64,000 nucleotides of DNA from Sipunculus nudus (Eukaryota; Annelida; Sipuncula; Golfingiida; Sipunculidae), in the NCBI GenBank assembly GCA_026874595.1, contig JAPPUL010000069.1, positions 1,180,001 through 1,244,000 of the forward strand, written 5' to 3'. Made by a program: the position numbers and the translations under genes. This document shows, in pieces, positions 1-8,765 of the stretch (position 1 is the first letter of the stretch; each line of letters begins with the position of its first letter). Under the pieces are notes generated by a model. It was not told the origin of the DNA. It did not search any database and worked only from the letters and a program-made list of their open reading frames with translations.

Positions 1-619
1 TGCTATTTGCAATATCTTTTATTTTATCTTTAATAAAGGTATTAGCATTTTGGGAGTCTAATTCCTTAATGATTAAAGGGTTTAAAACGTCGTCTATAAA
101 ATAGTTTATGTTATGATCAGATATAATGTCGCTTAGTTTTTTGTTTGAAATAGTTTCGACTATATTAGAAAGGAGTAAGCTTATAATGGCATCAAATCTT
201 TGACTATGTAAAAATGCCTTATATTTTTGTTTAAGAATATGTTTAATGTTGGAAAGAGCTTTGTTGAAAGTAGGTTCTAAGTTTTTAGGGATTAAGCTTA
301 TAATGGTTTTGATATTATAGTTTAGCAGGGATTTTATTTTACTTTGTATAATAGAGGTCAATGTATCTAAGAATTTAGGAGAAGCTATTTTATCTTTAAT
401 AGTTTTAGGGGTAAGAAGCTTGTTACTGACTAAAGCAGCAATACTTAAAGCAAATTCGTTTCTGTGTTTAGGTATTATACCCGGGGTTAAAGGTATTTTA
501 AATCTTGCAATGTATTTAGGGTTATTAGGTTTAAAAAGCATTTTGATGGCAATATAGTTTGTTAAATACCCTATTAAAGCGCCGACTAAAGGTGGTATTA
601 CAAATTCTAAGATATTCAT
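1..619 (-). CDS. DUF445 family membrane-associated protein, C-terminus cut by window edge
   Basis: An open frame on the minus strand begins at the ATG at 619-617 and stays open to base 1, so only the first 206 codons are seen. The N-terminus is a hydrophobic segment with the family hallmark GALIGYLTNYIAIKMLF (about residues 13-29), followed by a KPxNP stretch and GIIPKHRNEFA; this is typical of DUF445 proteins, a membrane-anchored family of unknown role. The rest is a long amphipathic helical region rich in Lys, Ile and Asn. A purine-rich AGGAAAG lies about 9 bases upstream of the ATG. It is divergent from rplU. Family call is from motif recognition; function is unknown. Confidence 0.85.
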   Translation of the reverse strand, partial: MNILEFVIPPLVGALIGYLTNYIAIKMLFKPNNPKYIARFKIPLTPGIIPKHRNEFALSIAALVSNKLLTPKTIKDKIASPKFLDTLTSIIQSKIKSLLNYNIKTIISLIPKNLEPTFNKALSNIKHILKQKYKAFLHSQRFDAIISLLLSNIVETISNKKLSDIISDHNINYFIDDVLNPLIIKELDSQNANTFIKDKIKDIANS

Positions 620-781
620 ATAAGTTTCTTTCCTCTTCCTTTTATCTAATCTTTTTATCTAATCTTTTTGTTGTTAAAATATGTGTTTATAAAGGGATTT
701 AATAATTTATTAGGATAATAGAATAATTTATAATAAAGGCTTTGAAAATAAGAAAGATAATATTATATTTAGCTTTCAAAA

Positions 782-809
782 TTGCAGGGTTTAATTTAGT
801 ATATAATAT
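782..809 (+). promoter_or_regulatory. Possible sigma70-type promoter for rplU-rpmA
   Basis: TTGCAG (782-787) and TAATAT (804-809) are separated by 16 bases, 23 bases upstream of the rplU ATG. The surrounding DNA is very AT-rich, so chance matches are common and the -10 could be placed two bases earlier. This is an inference from spacing and position only. Confidence 0.3.
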
Positions 810-832
810 TAATGATATAGGGTTTAGATAAG

Positions 833-1171
833 ATGTACGCGATAGTAGAGCTTCAAGGTAAACAGTTTAAAATAGAAGAAGGCAAGAGACTAGTTATCCC
901 ATATCTTGGGGATGAGACGAAAGAAGGGGATGAGTGTGTAATAGACAAGGTATTATTTTGTGGAGGTGAGGCTGGCAAGAAAGCTCTAGTTGGGACTCCT
1001 TACATTTTGGGAGTTGAGATTAGCGCTAAGGTTACGAGTCCACTTTTGAAAGATAAAAAAGTAATAGTTTATAAATTCAAACGAAGAAAGGATTATCATA
1101 AAAAGCAAGGGCATAGGCAAAAGTACACAGAGATTGAGATATCACAAATAGCTTTAAAAGAGGCGAGTTAG
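833..1171 (+). CDS. rplU: 50S ribosomal protein L21
   Basis: Large-subunit ribosomal protein that binds 23S rRNA. The 112-residue product begins MYAIVELQGKQFKIEEG, the conserved L21 start, and carries the C-terminal KFKRRKDYHKKQGHRQKYT region that matches the L21 signature. Length is normal for bacterial L21 (about 103-105) with a few extra residues. It is followed after 84 bases by rpmA in the usual L21-L27 order, so the two are likely co-transcribed. There is no strong Shine-Dalgarno sequence; the ATG fits the conserved N-terminus exactly. Confidence 0.97.
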   Translation: MYAIVELQGKQFKIEEGKRLVIPYLGDETKEGDECVIDKVLFCGGEAGKKALVGTPYILGVEISAKVTSPLLKDKKVIVYKFKRRKDYHKKQGHRQKYTEIEISQIALKEAS

Positions 1172-1255
1172 CTTTAAAAGTTAGCTTTTGCTGTGTTTGT
1201 TAGTGTTTGTTATAGAAGAAAGTTAAAGAAGTTAATATAAGCAGGAGAGATAATA

Positions 1256-1519
1256 ATGGCACATAAGAAGGGAGGAGGGAGTTCACGTAATGGTAGAGAT
1301 AGTCATTCACAAAGGCTTGGAGTAAAACGTTTTGCAGGGGAGCTTGTATCTGGGGGGAGTATATTAGTTAGACAACGGGGGACTCGTTTTTCAGCTGGTG
1401 TTAATGTTGGTCGAGGACGGGATGATACTTTATATGCTAAGGTTTCAGGGAAGGTGTCGTTTGAAAAATACAAGAGTTATAAGAAAACAAGGCGTCGAAT
1501 AAGCGTAACGCCGGTTTAG
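1256..1519 (+). CDS. rpmA: 50S ribosomal protein L27
   Basis: Large-subunit protein whose N-terminal tail reaches the peptidyl-transferase centre. The 87-residue product starts [16 protein letters not shown] and continues with the family core [24 protein letters not shown]. There is no Firmicutes-type N-terminal extension ahead of the AHKKG motif, so no processing cleavage is expected. Preceded by GCAGGAGAG, a good ribosome-binding site. An obgE gene often follows rpmA, but here the next gene is nth on the opposite strand. Confidence 0.97.
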   Translation: MAHKKGGGSSRNGRDSHSQRLGVKRFAGELVSGGSILVRQRGTRFSAGVNVGRGRDDTLYAKVSGKVSFEKYKSYKKTRRRISVTPV

Positions 1520-1587
1520 AAAACCTACCCTAATTTATCATTTATAAAAAGCTTTTATCATATATAAAAACCGAAGCTTTAACACAC

Positions 1588-2238
1588 TTAGGTAACGTCT
1601 ACCTTTTGGCACAAATCTTGTATTTTACATAAGCTACAAAGAGGCTTTATAGGTTTGCAATGATTTTGCCCGTATGCAACAAGTAAAGTGTTAATATCTA
1701 TCCAATATTCCTTTGGTAGCTTGTTCCTAAGGCGCATCTCAGTTTCTAACGGATCTTTAGTTTTAACATAACCAAGTCTATTCATAATTCTGTGAACGTG
1801 TACGTCTACACAAATTCCTGGTTTACCATAACCAAGAGTTAAAACGAGATTGGCGGTTTTGCGACCAACTCCGGGCAATGCTAATAATTGTTCAAGATCA
1901 GATGGTACGACCCCGGAATATTTATGCTTTAATATATTACATACCTCTTTAATATTTTTAGCTTTGACGCGATAAAAGCCAACGGGATAAATTACTTTCT
2001 CAATCTCTTTTTCACTTAACTTAAGCATACTGTTAACATCATTTGCGATTTTAAATAGTCGTTTTGAGGCTTCATGAGTTGTTATGTCTTTAGTACGCAG
2101 GCTTAGGATTGTTGATATTAGAATATGAAAGGGTTTAATACTCTTGTTCTTTGCATATTCTGTTACTATTGGGGTTTTGAACTTTTTAATCTCTTCTTTA
2201 AGGATTGTGACTATTTTGTGTATGTCCTGATCGCTCAT
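1588..2238 (-). CDS. nth: Endonuclease III (DNA glycosylase/AP lyase)
   Basis: Base-excision repair enzyme that removes oxidised pyrimidines and nicks at abasic sites. The 216-residue length matches E. coli Nth (211). The helix-hairpin-helix LPGVGRKTANLV (about 124-135) carries the catalytic Lys, and VDVHVHR carries the conserved Asp. The C-terminal Cys pattern C-x6-C-x2-C-x5-C (HCKPIKPLCSLCKIQDLC) binds the [4Fe-4S] cluster. The ATG directly abuts the stop codon of the upstream CarD gene on the minus strand, so the two genes are translationally coupled in one operon. Confidence 0.95.
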   Translation of the reverse strand: MSDQDIHKIVTILKEEIKKFKTPIVTEYAKNKSIKPFHILISTILSLRTKDITTHEASKRLFKIANDVNSMLKLSEKEIEKVIYPVGFYRVKAKNIKEVCNILKHKYSGVVPSDLEQLLALPGVGRKTANLVLTLGYGKPGICVDVHVHRIMNRLGYVKTKDPLETEMRLRNKLPKEYWIDINTLLVAYGQNHCKPIKPLCSLCKIQDLCQKVDVT

Positions 2239-2799
2239 TTAAGTTGTGGCTTTGGTACTATTTTGTGAGTTACTCTTAAGCCTTTGAGCTACTCTTGAAC
2301 TTAGTTTTTGATTTTCTGTATCGCTTGCCAGAAGTTTTAGAATCTCTTTGCCTACAGTGTCTTTGTCTAGATTGTCAGTATAGCTAAGCTCGTCTGTAAG
2401 AAGCTGAAACGCGCTGTCATAAATCTTCTTTTCGCCTCGACTAAGTTCCTTTATGTTATTTCGGTTATAAAGGTCCCTAACAACTTCAGCTAAAACCTTT
2501 ATAGACCCTTCTCTTACTTTATGCTGATTATTAGTATATCGGGTCTTCCAATCAAGCTTTATACCCTCAGGAGGGCTTTTTAATATATCTTTAATCTTGT
2601 AAAAGGACTCATTGGGCAGCAGTTTTCTAAGCCTTGCTTTTTCCGATTGGCTTACTGGGATCATTACGGTCATAAGGCTTTCATTTAACTTTATAAAGTA
2701 GTAAGGTTGCTTTTTATTTAGCACCTCTTTCTCTTCAACTTTTACTATTGTACCAACTCCATGCATAGGATATACTACAATATCACCTTCCTTAAACAT
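2239..2799 (-). CDS. CarD family transcriptional regulator
   Basis: RNA-polymerase-binding regulator. The N-terminal Tudor-like RNAP interaction domain is visible as FKEGDIVVYPMHGVGTIVKV, followed by a helical C-terminal part (about residues 65-160) that binds promoter DNA. An upstream in-frame start six codons earlier is possible, but AGGGGAG sits 5 bases before the ATG at 2799, so this start is chosen, giving 186 residues. The last 25 residues are Ser/Gln/Asn-rich and probably disordered. It forms an operon with nth. CarD-family proteins usually tune rRNA and stress transcription; the role here is inferred from family only. Confidence 0.9.
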   Translation of the reverse strand: MFKEGDIVVYPMHGVGTIVKVEEKEVLNKKQPYYFIKLNESLMTVMIPVSQSEKARLRKLLPNESFYKIKDILKSPPEGIKLDWKTRYTNNQHKVREGSIKVLAEVVRDLYNRNNIKELSRGEKKIYDSAFQLLTDELSYTDNLDKDTVGKEILKLLASDTENQKLSSRVAQRLKSNSQNSTKATT

Positions 2800-2998
2800 C
2801 TTAACTCCCCTATACAATTTACTTTACTATTTATATTCTACTTATATTCTACAACACCTAATTTATCGACTTGCAACTATTTTAGTAAAGTAAAAAACCC
2901 TAAGTTCCATATGCTTACATCCATGCATAAAATAGTTAATATATGTTATATAACTATTATAAAGAGAGTTCTATTTTCTTAATATTATTTAGACGCTA

Positions 2999-4378
2999 TT
3001 ACTTAAGCTTTATAAAATGATTGTGTATGCTTTGTACTGCTTTATTAGCATCCTCATCTTTTATCACGCATGATATGTTAATCTCGGAGGAGCCTTGTGA
3101 TATCATCTCAATGTTTATACCGTTTGCAGAAAGACAGCTAAAAAGTCGCCCCGCAACTCCTATCGTCTCTCTCATCTTTTGTCCCACCACACTAAGTATA
3201 GTCCGGTTTGTGTTTATAGTAATCTCACCTATCTTTTTAAGTTCATCATGTATAATATCAAGATTAGTCATCTTAGCAATAGTTAAAGAAACGCTTACCT
3301 CAGATGTTGAGATTAAATCTATTACAACTCCATGCTCTTCGAATATACGAAATATCTTTGCCATAAAACCATATGCCAAAAGCATCCTGTTTGACCTTAT
3401 AGTCAATATTGTAATATTTCTTTTTGTTGTTATGCTTTTTACTATTTTGTCATCTTTTACTTCTTTGTCTGTTATTAGTGTCCCTTCTCCTTGAGGCTTT
3501 AGTGTGTTTTTAATTCTTACGGCTATTCCATCTTTGCTAACTCTCTCCATAGTGAAAGGATGTATAACCTCAGAGCCAAAATAGCTTAACTCAGCAGCCT
3601 CAGCTGTCGTTACAAAGGGAAGAATGGAGGCTTCTTTTACTAATTTTGGGTCTGCACTAAATATACCATCTACCTCCTTCCAAATTTGTAGTTCAGTAGC
3701 TTTCATAACACTTGCAGTTATCGCGCTTGTATAGTCGGTATAGCCACGCCCAACACTTTTCATAATCCCGCCAGGTATCTCTCCGATAAAGCCTGTTAGC
3801 ACAGGCACTTTATTAAGTTTTATTAACTTCTCAAGTTCTTGTTTTAGATTATCTTCAAGTCCTTTATAAAAGGCTTTGTTTGGATATGAGAAATTCTTGG
3901 GTGCTATATTCGATAAATCTACATATAAAGCATCAAGTTCAAGCTCTTTTAATATCTGAGATAATATCATTGCCGAAAGCTTCTCCCCAACACGTAATAC
4001 TCGATCGGAGGACAAGGGTGATAGTTCTCTTATTATTGTTAGTGCCTCGAAAAACTGCTCAAGCCGTACAAATAACTCATCTATAAAAGAAGTTGCATCA
4101 TCGTATGTAGTCTTTTCTTTAAGACATTGTGAGACCATATTAATGTGAAACTCTTTAAGCTCTAAAAAAAGCTCCTTATAATCCATCTGCCTTATGGCAA
4201 GTGCTGCAATCTTTAATAATGTACTAGTAACGCCTTTTGCTTTTGTCTTGCCGCTCATAGCAGATACTACAACTATCGTATTGTAATCAAGGGCGCTTTT
4301 TTTAACAATCGATGCAACTTGCAAAAGCTTAGCATGAGTGCCAAGCGATGTGCCACCGTATTTTTGTACTACTATCAC
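2999..4378 (-). CDS. lysC: Aspartate kinase
   Basis: Phosphorylates aspartate, the first step to lysine, threonine and methionine. The 459-residue protein has the nucleotide-binding start VQKYGGTSLGT, then VVVSAMSGKT (about 38-47), GEIPGGIMKSVGRGYTDYTS and WKEVDGIFSADPKLV. Two C-terminal ACT domains (about 315-455, beginning ITILTIRSNRM) would bind the feedback inhibitor. The length matches the longer monofunctional class (E. coli LysC type, about 450) rather than the 400-residue alpha/beta type. The start is GTG with no clear Shine-Dalgarno, but it coincides with the expected N-terminus. It is monocistronic between carD and a HEAT-repeat gene. Confidence 0.93.
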   Translation of the reverse strand: MIVVQKYGGTSLGTHAKLLQVASIVKKSALDYNTIVVVSAMSGKTKAKGVTSTLLKIAALAIRQMDYKELFLELKEFHINMVSQCLKEKTTYDDATSFIDELFVRLEQFFEALTIIRELSPLSSDRVLRVGEKLSAMILSQILKELELDALYVDLSNIAPKNFSYPNKAFYKGLEDNLKQELEKLIKLNKVPVLTGFIGEIPGGIMKSVGRGYTDYTSAITASVMKATELQIWKEVDGIFSADPKLVKEASILPFVTTAEAAELSYFGSEVIHPFTMERVSKDGIAVRIKNTLKPQGEGTLITDKEVKDDKIVKSITTKRNITILTIRSNRMLLAYGFMAKIFRIFEEHGVVIDLISTSEVSVSLTIAKMTNLDIIHDELKKIGEITINTNRTILSVVGQKMRETIGVAGRLFSCLSANGINIEMISQGSSEINISCVIKDEDANKAVQSIHNHFIKLK

Positions 4379-4513
4379 TTTGAACTTATAACCTAACTTA
4401 GTCTTTATTGGATTTATTTAAGGCTTGAAGTTAAAAGAATTTTAAATCATTGTCAAGGGAATTATAAAGGGAATTATATGTAAACAAGATATTGTTACTA
4501 TTTTTTGAAAGCT

Positions 4514-5002
4514 TTATTTTGAGTTAATCATATTGAGGGCCTTTTTAGCCGCACGTTTTAATAATAAACTTTGATTTTTAAGGAAAGGTTTTATAATCCA
4601 TCTTGCCTTTTGGTCCTTAATCTTTCCGAGAGTTAGAATAAGTTCCCTTTGTACAAAAAGCTCAGGTTCAACACGAAGCCTTCTTATTAATGGATTTATG
4701 GTTTGAAAGTATTTTAATTTAGCAAGAATACGAATGGCATTTATCCGGACAAAAGCAGACTTATCATCAAGGGCATATAGTAATGGCTCAAGGACTTTTT
4801 TATCTTTAAAGGAAGCCAGACTTTTAACAGTTTTAAGACGAATTGACAAGTTATTAGAAACTTTAAGAATGTGCAGCGCATTTTTAATATAAGCTTGTGA
4901 TGTTTTGATATTGTCAGCTTTGACATTAGCTAAAAGCAAAGTTCCAGAAAACAAAGTTCCAGATAGTATAATTATAAATAAGTGTACTTTCTTTGATATC
5001 AT
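4514..5002 (-). CDS. Secreted HEAT-repeat protein
   Basis: A 162-residue protein with a hydrophobic N-terminal signal segment (about residues 7-25, ending LLLANVKA), so it is probably exported to the periplasm. The mature part is three to four HEAT/PBS-lyase-like helical repeats: SIRLKTVKSLASFKDKKVLEPLLYAL, then DKSAFVRINAIRILAKL, then ELFVQRELILTLGKIKD. HEAT repeats form protein-binding scaffolds; no catalytic motif is present and the partner is unknown. No clear Shine-Dalgarno precedes the ATG. It is divergent from hemE, leaving about 110 bases for both promoters. Confidence 0.75.
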   Translation of the reverse strand: MISKKVHLFIIILSGTLFSGTLLLANVKADNIKTSQAYIKNALHILKVSNNLSIRLKTVKSLASFKDKKVLEPLLYALDDKSAFVRINAIRILAKLKYFQTINPLIRRLRVEPELFVQRELILTLGKIKDQKARWIIKPFLKNQSLLLKRAAKKALNMINSK

Positions 5003-5111
5003 AATTAATTTTAAGAGATATTTTGTAAGTAAAAAGATTTATTTTAGATTATGCACAATTGCATACATACAAATAACGACTTAGAAGAAGAAAGGATTAG
5101 TAAAATTTATT

Positions 5112-6194
5112 ATGGGAATTAAAGAAGGCCAAAAGCAGGGCAAAGGAACACATCGTTTTATAGAAGCGGCATTTATGCGTAAAACAGATCGTATACCGGT
5201 ATGGCTTATGCGGCAAGCGGGACGTTATATGAAGGAGTATAGGGCAATACGAACTAAACATAGTTTTCTTTCTATGTGTAAGACAAAGGAGCTTGCGTGC
5301 GAGGTAACACTTTTGCCAATAGAGCTTCTTGATGTAGATGCGGCAATACTTTTTTCGGATATACTAATAATCCTAGAAACACTAGGACTTAAGGTAAGTT
5401 TTGGAGAAGGGGGTCCTTCAATAGATAATAAGATACATACGAGGGAGGATATAGAGCGTCTTGATTCTATATCGGTTCATGAGCATTTATCCTTTGTAAT
5501 GGATGCAATAAAGCTGGTAAAGGATGAGCTTGGGGGACGAAAGCCGTTAATAGGTTTTGGTGGAGCTCCGTTTACGCTTATGAGTTATGTAATTGAGGGG
5601 GGAGGGAGTATAAATCTTAAAAAGACTAAGTTATGGATGAATGAGAATAAAGAGCTTGCCCATATGCTACTTGAAAAGCTAACAAAGAAGACAATAGAAT
5701 ATCTTAATGCCCAAATAGAGGCGGGAGCAGATGCAATACAGATATTTGACACATGGGCAGGGCTTTTGTCTTATGATAATTTCAAAGAGTATTCCTTAAA
5801 ATATATAAAAGAAGTGCTTGGAGGGCTTAAACGGGCTGGGGTACCGATTATAGTATTTGGAAAAGGGCTTGGTCTTTCGTATTTTGATTTATTGGAACTT
5901 GATATAAATGTACTAAGCGTTGATTGGACGGTAGACATGGAACGACTTGTTAAGCATTCAAAAGAGCATGGATATAATGTTAGTATACAAGGGAACCTAG
6001 ATCCTAATATACTTTATATGGGAAGGGAAAGGATAGAAAAGCAAGTAAAAGTATTATTAAAAAAGATGAGTAGCTATAAAGGGTATATATTTAACTTAGG
6101 GCATGGTCTAATGCCGGACATACCATATAGTAACGTAGAATATTTAGTAGAAAAGGTAAAGGAGCTTGGCAATGTCAAGGGAAATCGATATTGA
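5112..6194 (+). CDS. hemE: Uroporphyrinogen decarboxylase
   Basis: Decarboxylates the four acetate side chains of uroporphyrinogen III to give coproporphyrinogen III, in the cytosol. 360 residues, normal length. Conserved signatures: RIPVWLMRQAGRYMKEYR near residue 27, LFSDILIILE with the substrate Asp, GFGGAPFTLMSYVIEGG around 155, and NLGHGLMPDIP near the C-terminus. First gene of hemE-hemN-hemH-hemG; its end overlaps hemN by 23 bases, which implies coupled translation. The ATG used gives about 12 residues before the conserved core. Confidence 0.97.
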   Translation: MGIKEGQKQGKGTHRFIEAAFMRKTDRIPVWLMRQAGRYMKEYRAIRTKHSFLSMCKTKELACEVTLLPIELLDVDAAILFSDILIILETLGLKVSFGEGGPSIDNKIHTREDIERLDSISVHEHLSFVMDAIKLVKDELGGRKPLIGFGGAPFTLMSYVIEGGGSINLKKTKLWMNENKELAHMLLEKLTKKTIEYLNAQIEAGADAIQIFDTWAGLLSYDNFKEYSLKYIKEVLGGLKRAGVPIIVFGKGLGLSYFDLLELDINVLSVDWTVDMERLVKHSKEHGYNVSIQGNLDPNILYMGRERIEKQVKVLLKKMSSYKGYIFNLGHGLMPDIPYSNVEYLVEKVKELGNVKGNRY

Positions 6195-7611
6195 GATATT
6201 AGAGGAGTATAATAAAGCGATACCAAGGTACACAAGTTACCCAACAGCAGTAGAATGGAGAGAAGGTTATGCAGAGGATGATTATAAGGATGCACTTGAG
6301 GCTTTAAGTAATAAGTTGACAATGAGGGGTGTAGGGGTTGGTGGATGGGGCGATGGTGCAGGAGATGGTGCAGGAGATAGTTTAGAGGAAGGTCTTTCAT
6401 TATACTTTCACATACCGTTTTGTGCAGAACGTTGTTATTACTGTGCCTGCCACGTAATAATAGATAAGAATAGATATTATGTAGAAAAGTATCTGGATTA
6501 TCTTGAGAAGGAGCTAAATCTGTTTTTAAAAGTGGCAGGGGGAAGGCTTCGTGTAAAGCAGCTGCACTGGGGAGGGGGGACACCGACGTTTCTAAATGAG
6601 GATGAGATTAAGAGATTGTATAAAGTAATAGAGTCAAGTTTTGATATAGTTGGTGGTAGTGAGCAAGCAGTTGAGATAGACCCGTGCGTAACGACAAAAG
6701 AACAGCTTAAAACATTGTATGTCCTTGGCTTTAATCGTTTAAGCATGGGGGTACAAGATTTTGACAAACGAGTACAAGATGCAGTAAATAGGCATCAAAG
6801 TTATGAGCTTACAAAGGAGCTAATAGAATATGGGCGAGGGCTTGGATTTAAGGGAACGAATGTAGATTTAATATATGGCTTACCTATGCAGACAATAAAG
6901 TCGTTTGAGTTGACGCTAGATAAGGTAATAGGGCTTGGAGTTGATAGGGTAGCCTTATTTAGCTATGCAAAAGTCCCGTGGTTCAAACCACATCAGCGAC
7001 GGATAGAGGATAGCGATTTACCGAGTTTAAAGGAGAAGTTTGGAATATTTCTGATGGCCCGCAAGAAGTTTATGGGAGCAGGTTATAAGGCTATAGGGAT
7101 GGATCATTTTGCAAAAGGAGAGGATGAGCTTGCAAGAGCCTTTACAAATAAGAGATTACACAGGAATTTCATGGGTTATACAGTATCCAAGACGAGTGAT
7201 TACATAGGTTTTGGAGTAAGCTCAATAGGCTATGTAAATAAAAGCTTTGTGCAAAATGTAAAGACGTTAAGAGAGTATTATGAACGTCTTGATAGGGATG
7301 AGTTACCGATATCTCGCGGTCTTAAATTAGGTAAGGATGATCTTATAAGGAAATGGGTAATAGAGAATATAATGTGTGAATTTTCGCTAAACTTTGTAAG
7401 ATTCAAGAAGGAGTTTAATATAAACTTTAGAGAATATTTTAAAGAAGAGCTTGAAAGCTTAAAAGAGTATGAAGAAGATGGTTTTGTAAAGGTTTTGGGA
7501 GAAGGAATAGAGATTAGTGAAACGGGCGGATTATTTGTAAGAAACATAGCGTCAGTATTTGACAAATACCTGCGAAAGAAGGGGGAGAGTAGGTTTTCCA
7601 AAGCGATATAA
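6172..7611 (+). CDS. hemN: Oxygen-independent coproporphyrinogen III oxidase (radical SAM)
   Basis: Converts coproporphyrinogen III to protoporphyrinogen IX using SAM, without oxygen. The radical-SAM cluster motif is FHIPFCAERCYYCACH (CxxxCxxC plus the fourth Cys). Other signatures are HWGGGTPTF, QEIDPCVT-like VEIDPC, NRLSMGVQDFD and IGMDHFAK. A TTG two codons upstream is possible, but AAGGAG eight bases before the ATG at 6172 favours this start, giving 479 residues against about 457 in E. coli. The extra length is mainly a Gly/Asp/Ala insert (GDGAGDGAGD, about residues 59-70) just before the FeS domain, encoded by a doubled 12-bp unit. Confidence 0.96.
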   Translation: MSREIDIEILEEYNKAIPRYTSYPTAVEWREGYAEDDYKDALEALSNKLTMRGVGVGGWGDGAGDGAGDSLEEGLSLYFHIPFCAERCYYCACHVIIDKNRYYVEKYLDYLEKELNLFLKVAGGRLRVKQLHWGGGTPTFLNEDEIKRLYKVIESSFDIVGGSEQAVEIDPCVTTKEQLKTLYVLGFNRLSMGVQDFDKRVQDAVNRHQSYELTKELIEYGRGLGFKGTNVDLIYGLPMQTIKSFELTLDKVIGLGVDRVALFSYAKVPWFKPHQRRIEDSDLPSLKEKFGIFLMARKKFMGAGYKAIGMDHFAKGEDELARAFTNKRLHRNFMGYTVSKTSDYIGFGVSSIGYVNKSFVQNVKTLREYYERLDRDELPISRGLKLGKDDLIRKWVIENIMCEFSLNFVRFKKEFNINFREYFKEELESLKEYEEDGFVKVLGEGIEISETGGLFVRNIASVFDKYLRKKGESRFSKAI

Positions 7612-7687
7612 AAGTATTATTTGCTATAGAGAAACAATAACGTATAAAAAGTGTCTTTGGAATGGAGCTAAGGAGCAAAAAGAGCAT

Positions 7688-8671
7688 ATGGATAATAGTT
7701 TAAAGTACGGAGTCTTACTAATAAACATGGGCGGGCCGTCTAATATAGAAGGGATAAGGCCGTTTTTAAATAATCTCTTTATGGATAAAGACATAATAGA
7801 GTTTCCGTTTGAATTTATGCGCAAGCCCTTATCTCGTATAATAAGCAAATTACGAACAAAAGGGCTTATAAGTAGATACGAGTTAATGGGAGGGGGCTCA
7901 CCGATACTAGCTACTACGTTAGGGCAAGCTGAAGGAGTTAGAAGATGTCTATCTTTGAATTTGGATGTAAAAGTATACGTAGGAATGAGATATACAAGGC
8001 CCTACATAGGAGAAGCTCTCTCACAAGTAAGTAAAGATGGGATAGATGAGTTAATAGTGCTTCCGCTGTATCCGCACTATTCAATAACCTCAACAGGCTC
8101 AGCGCTAAACGAGTTAAAACGTCAGCTAGAAAGCCAGGGGTTAAAGCTAGGGGTTAAAATAATCCGACAATGGTATGACTATCCAAGATATATAGAATCG
8201 CTAGTAAAGCTAATAGAAGAAGGGCTTAAAGATTTAGAAGGTAGAGTGGCAGTAAAAGAGAAAGTAAATTTAGTATTCTCAGCACACGGAGTACCACAAA
8301 GTCTGGTAAGGCGAGGAGATCCATACGAAAAGCATATAGAGGGGACGATTTTAGAGGTAGTAAAGCACTTTGCAGCTAATAAGTATTATATATGCTACCA
8401 AAGCAAGGTAGGCCCTTTAAAGTGGCTTGAACCGAGCACAGAAAAGACAATACAAAAGATAAGTAAAGGGGAAGACAAGGCAATATTGATAATACCGATA
8501 AGCTTTGTAACAGACAATTATGAAACAAGTTATGAGATAGATGTAGAGTATAAGGAGCTTGCAAGCGTGAGTGGGATTGAAATATTTCATAGGACAAGGG
8601 CACTAGGAGTAGATGAATTATTTATAAAGAGCCTGTGTGAGTTGGTTATGGAGGAGATAGAGAAGAGATAA
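7688..8671 (+). CDS. hemH: Ferrochelatase
   Basis: Inserts Fe2+ into protoporphyrin IX. With the ATG at 7688 the protein is 327 residues and starts MDNSLKYGVLLINMGGPSN, the usual ferrochelatase N-terminus; the frame is open 43 codons further upstream into hemN, but that extension is not conserved in character. The catalytic His lies in VFSAHGVPQSLV and the conserved Glu in DNYETSYEID. The Fe-S C-terminal extension of animal enzymes is absent. The stop codon is inside the first unit of an 11-bp tandem repeat. Presence with hemG implies the protoporphyrin-dependent haem branch, not the coproporphyrin branch. Confidence 0.95.
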   Translation: MDNSLKYGVLLINMGGPSNIEGIRPFLNNLFMDKDIIEFPFEFMRKPLSRIISKLRTKGLISRYELMGGGSPILATTLGQAEGVRRCLSLNLDVKVYVGMRYTRPYIGEALSQVSKDGIDELIVLPLYPHYSITSTGSALNELKRQLESQGLKLGVKIIRQWYDYPRYIESLVKLIEEGLKDLEGRVAVKEKVNLVFSAHGVPQSLVRRGDPYEKHIEGTILEVVKHFAANKYYICYQSKVGPLKWLEPSTEKTIQKISKGEDKAILIIPISFVTDNYETSYEIDVEYKELASVSGIEIFHRTRALGVDELFIKSLCELVMEEIEKR

Positions 8672-8715
8672 AGAAGAGATAAAGAAGAGATAAAGAAGAG
8701 ATAAAGAAGAGATAA
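8661..8715. repeat. Five perfect copies of an 11-bp tandem repeat at the hemH stop codon
   Basis: Unit AGAAGAGATAA, five uninterrupted copies. The first contains the hemH TAA at 8669-8671; a degenerate partial copy precedes it inside the coding region. The unit is not a multiple of three and each copy carries a TAA, so a copy-number change would not extend hemH. It separates hemH from hemG. Confidence 0.95.
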
Positions 8716-8765
8716 AGATTATGTTTTTAACTAGAGAGTAGGATATTTAATAGAGAGGAAATGGA

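Noticed and set aside
2761-2982. 73-codon plus-strand frame
   Set aside because: It overlaps the carD start region antisense, has an AT-rich spacer composition and no conserved motif.
6074-6583. 169-codon minus-strand frame over hemE/hemN
   Set aside because: Leu/His/Pro-rich antisense shadow of two strongly supported genes with conserved active-site motifs.
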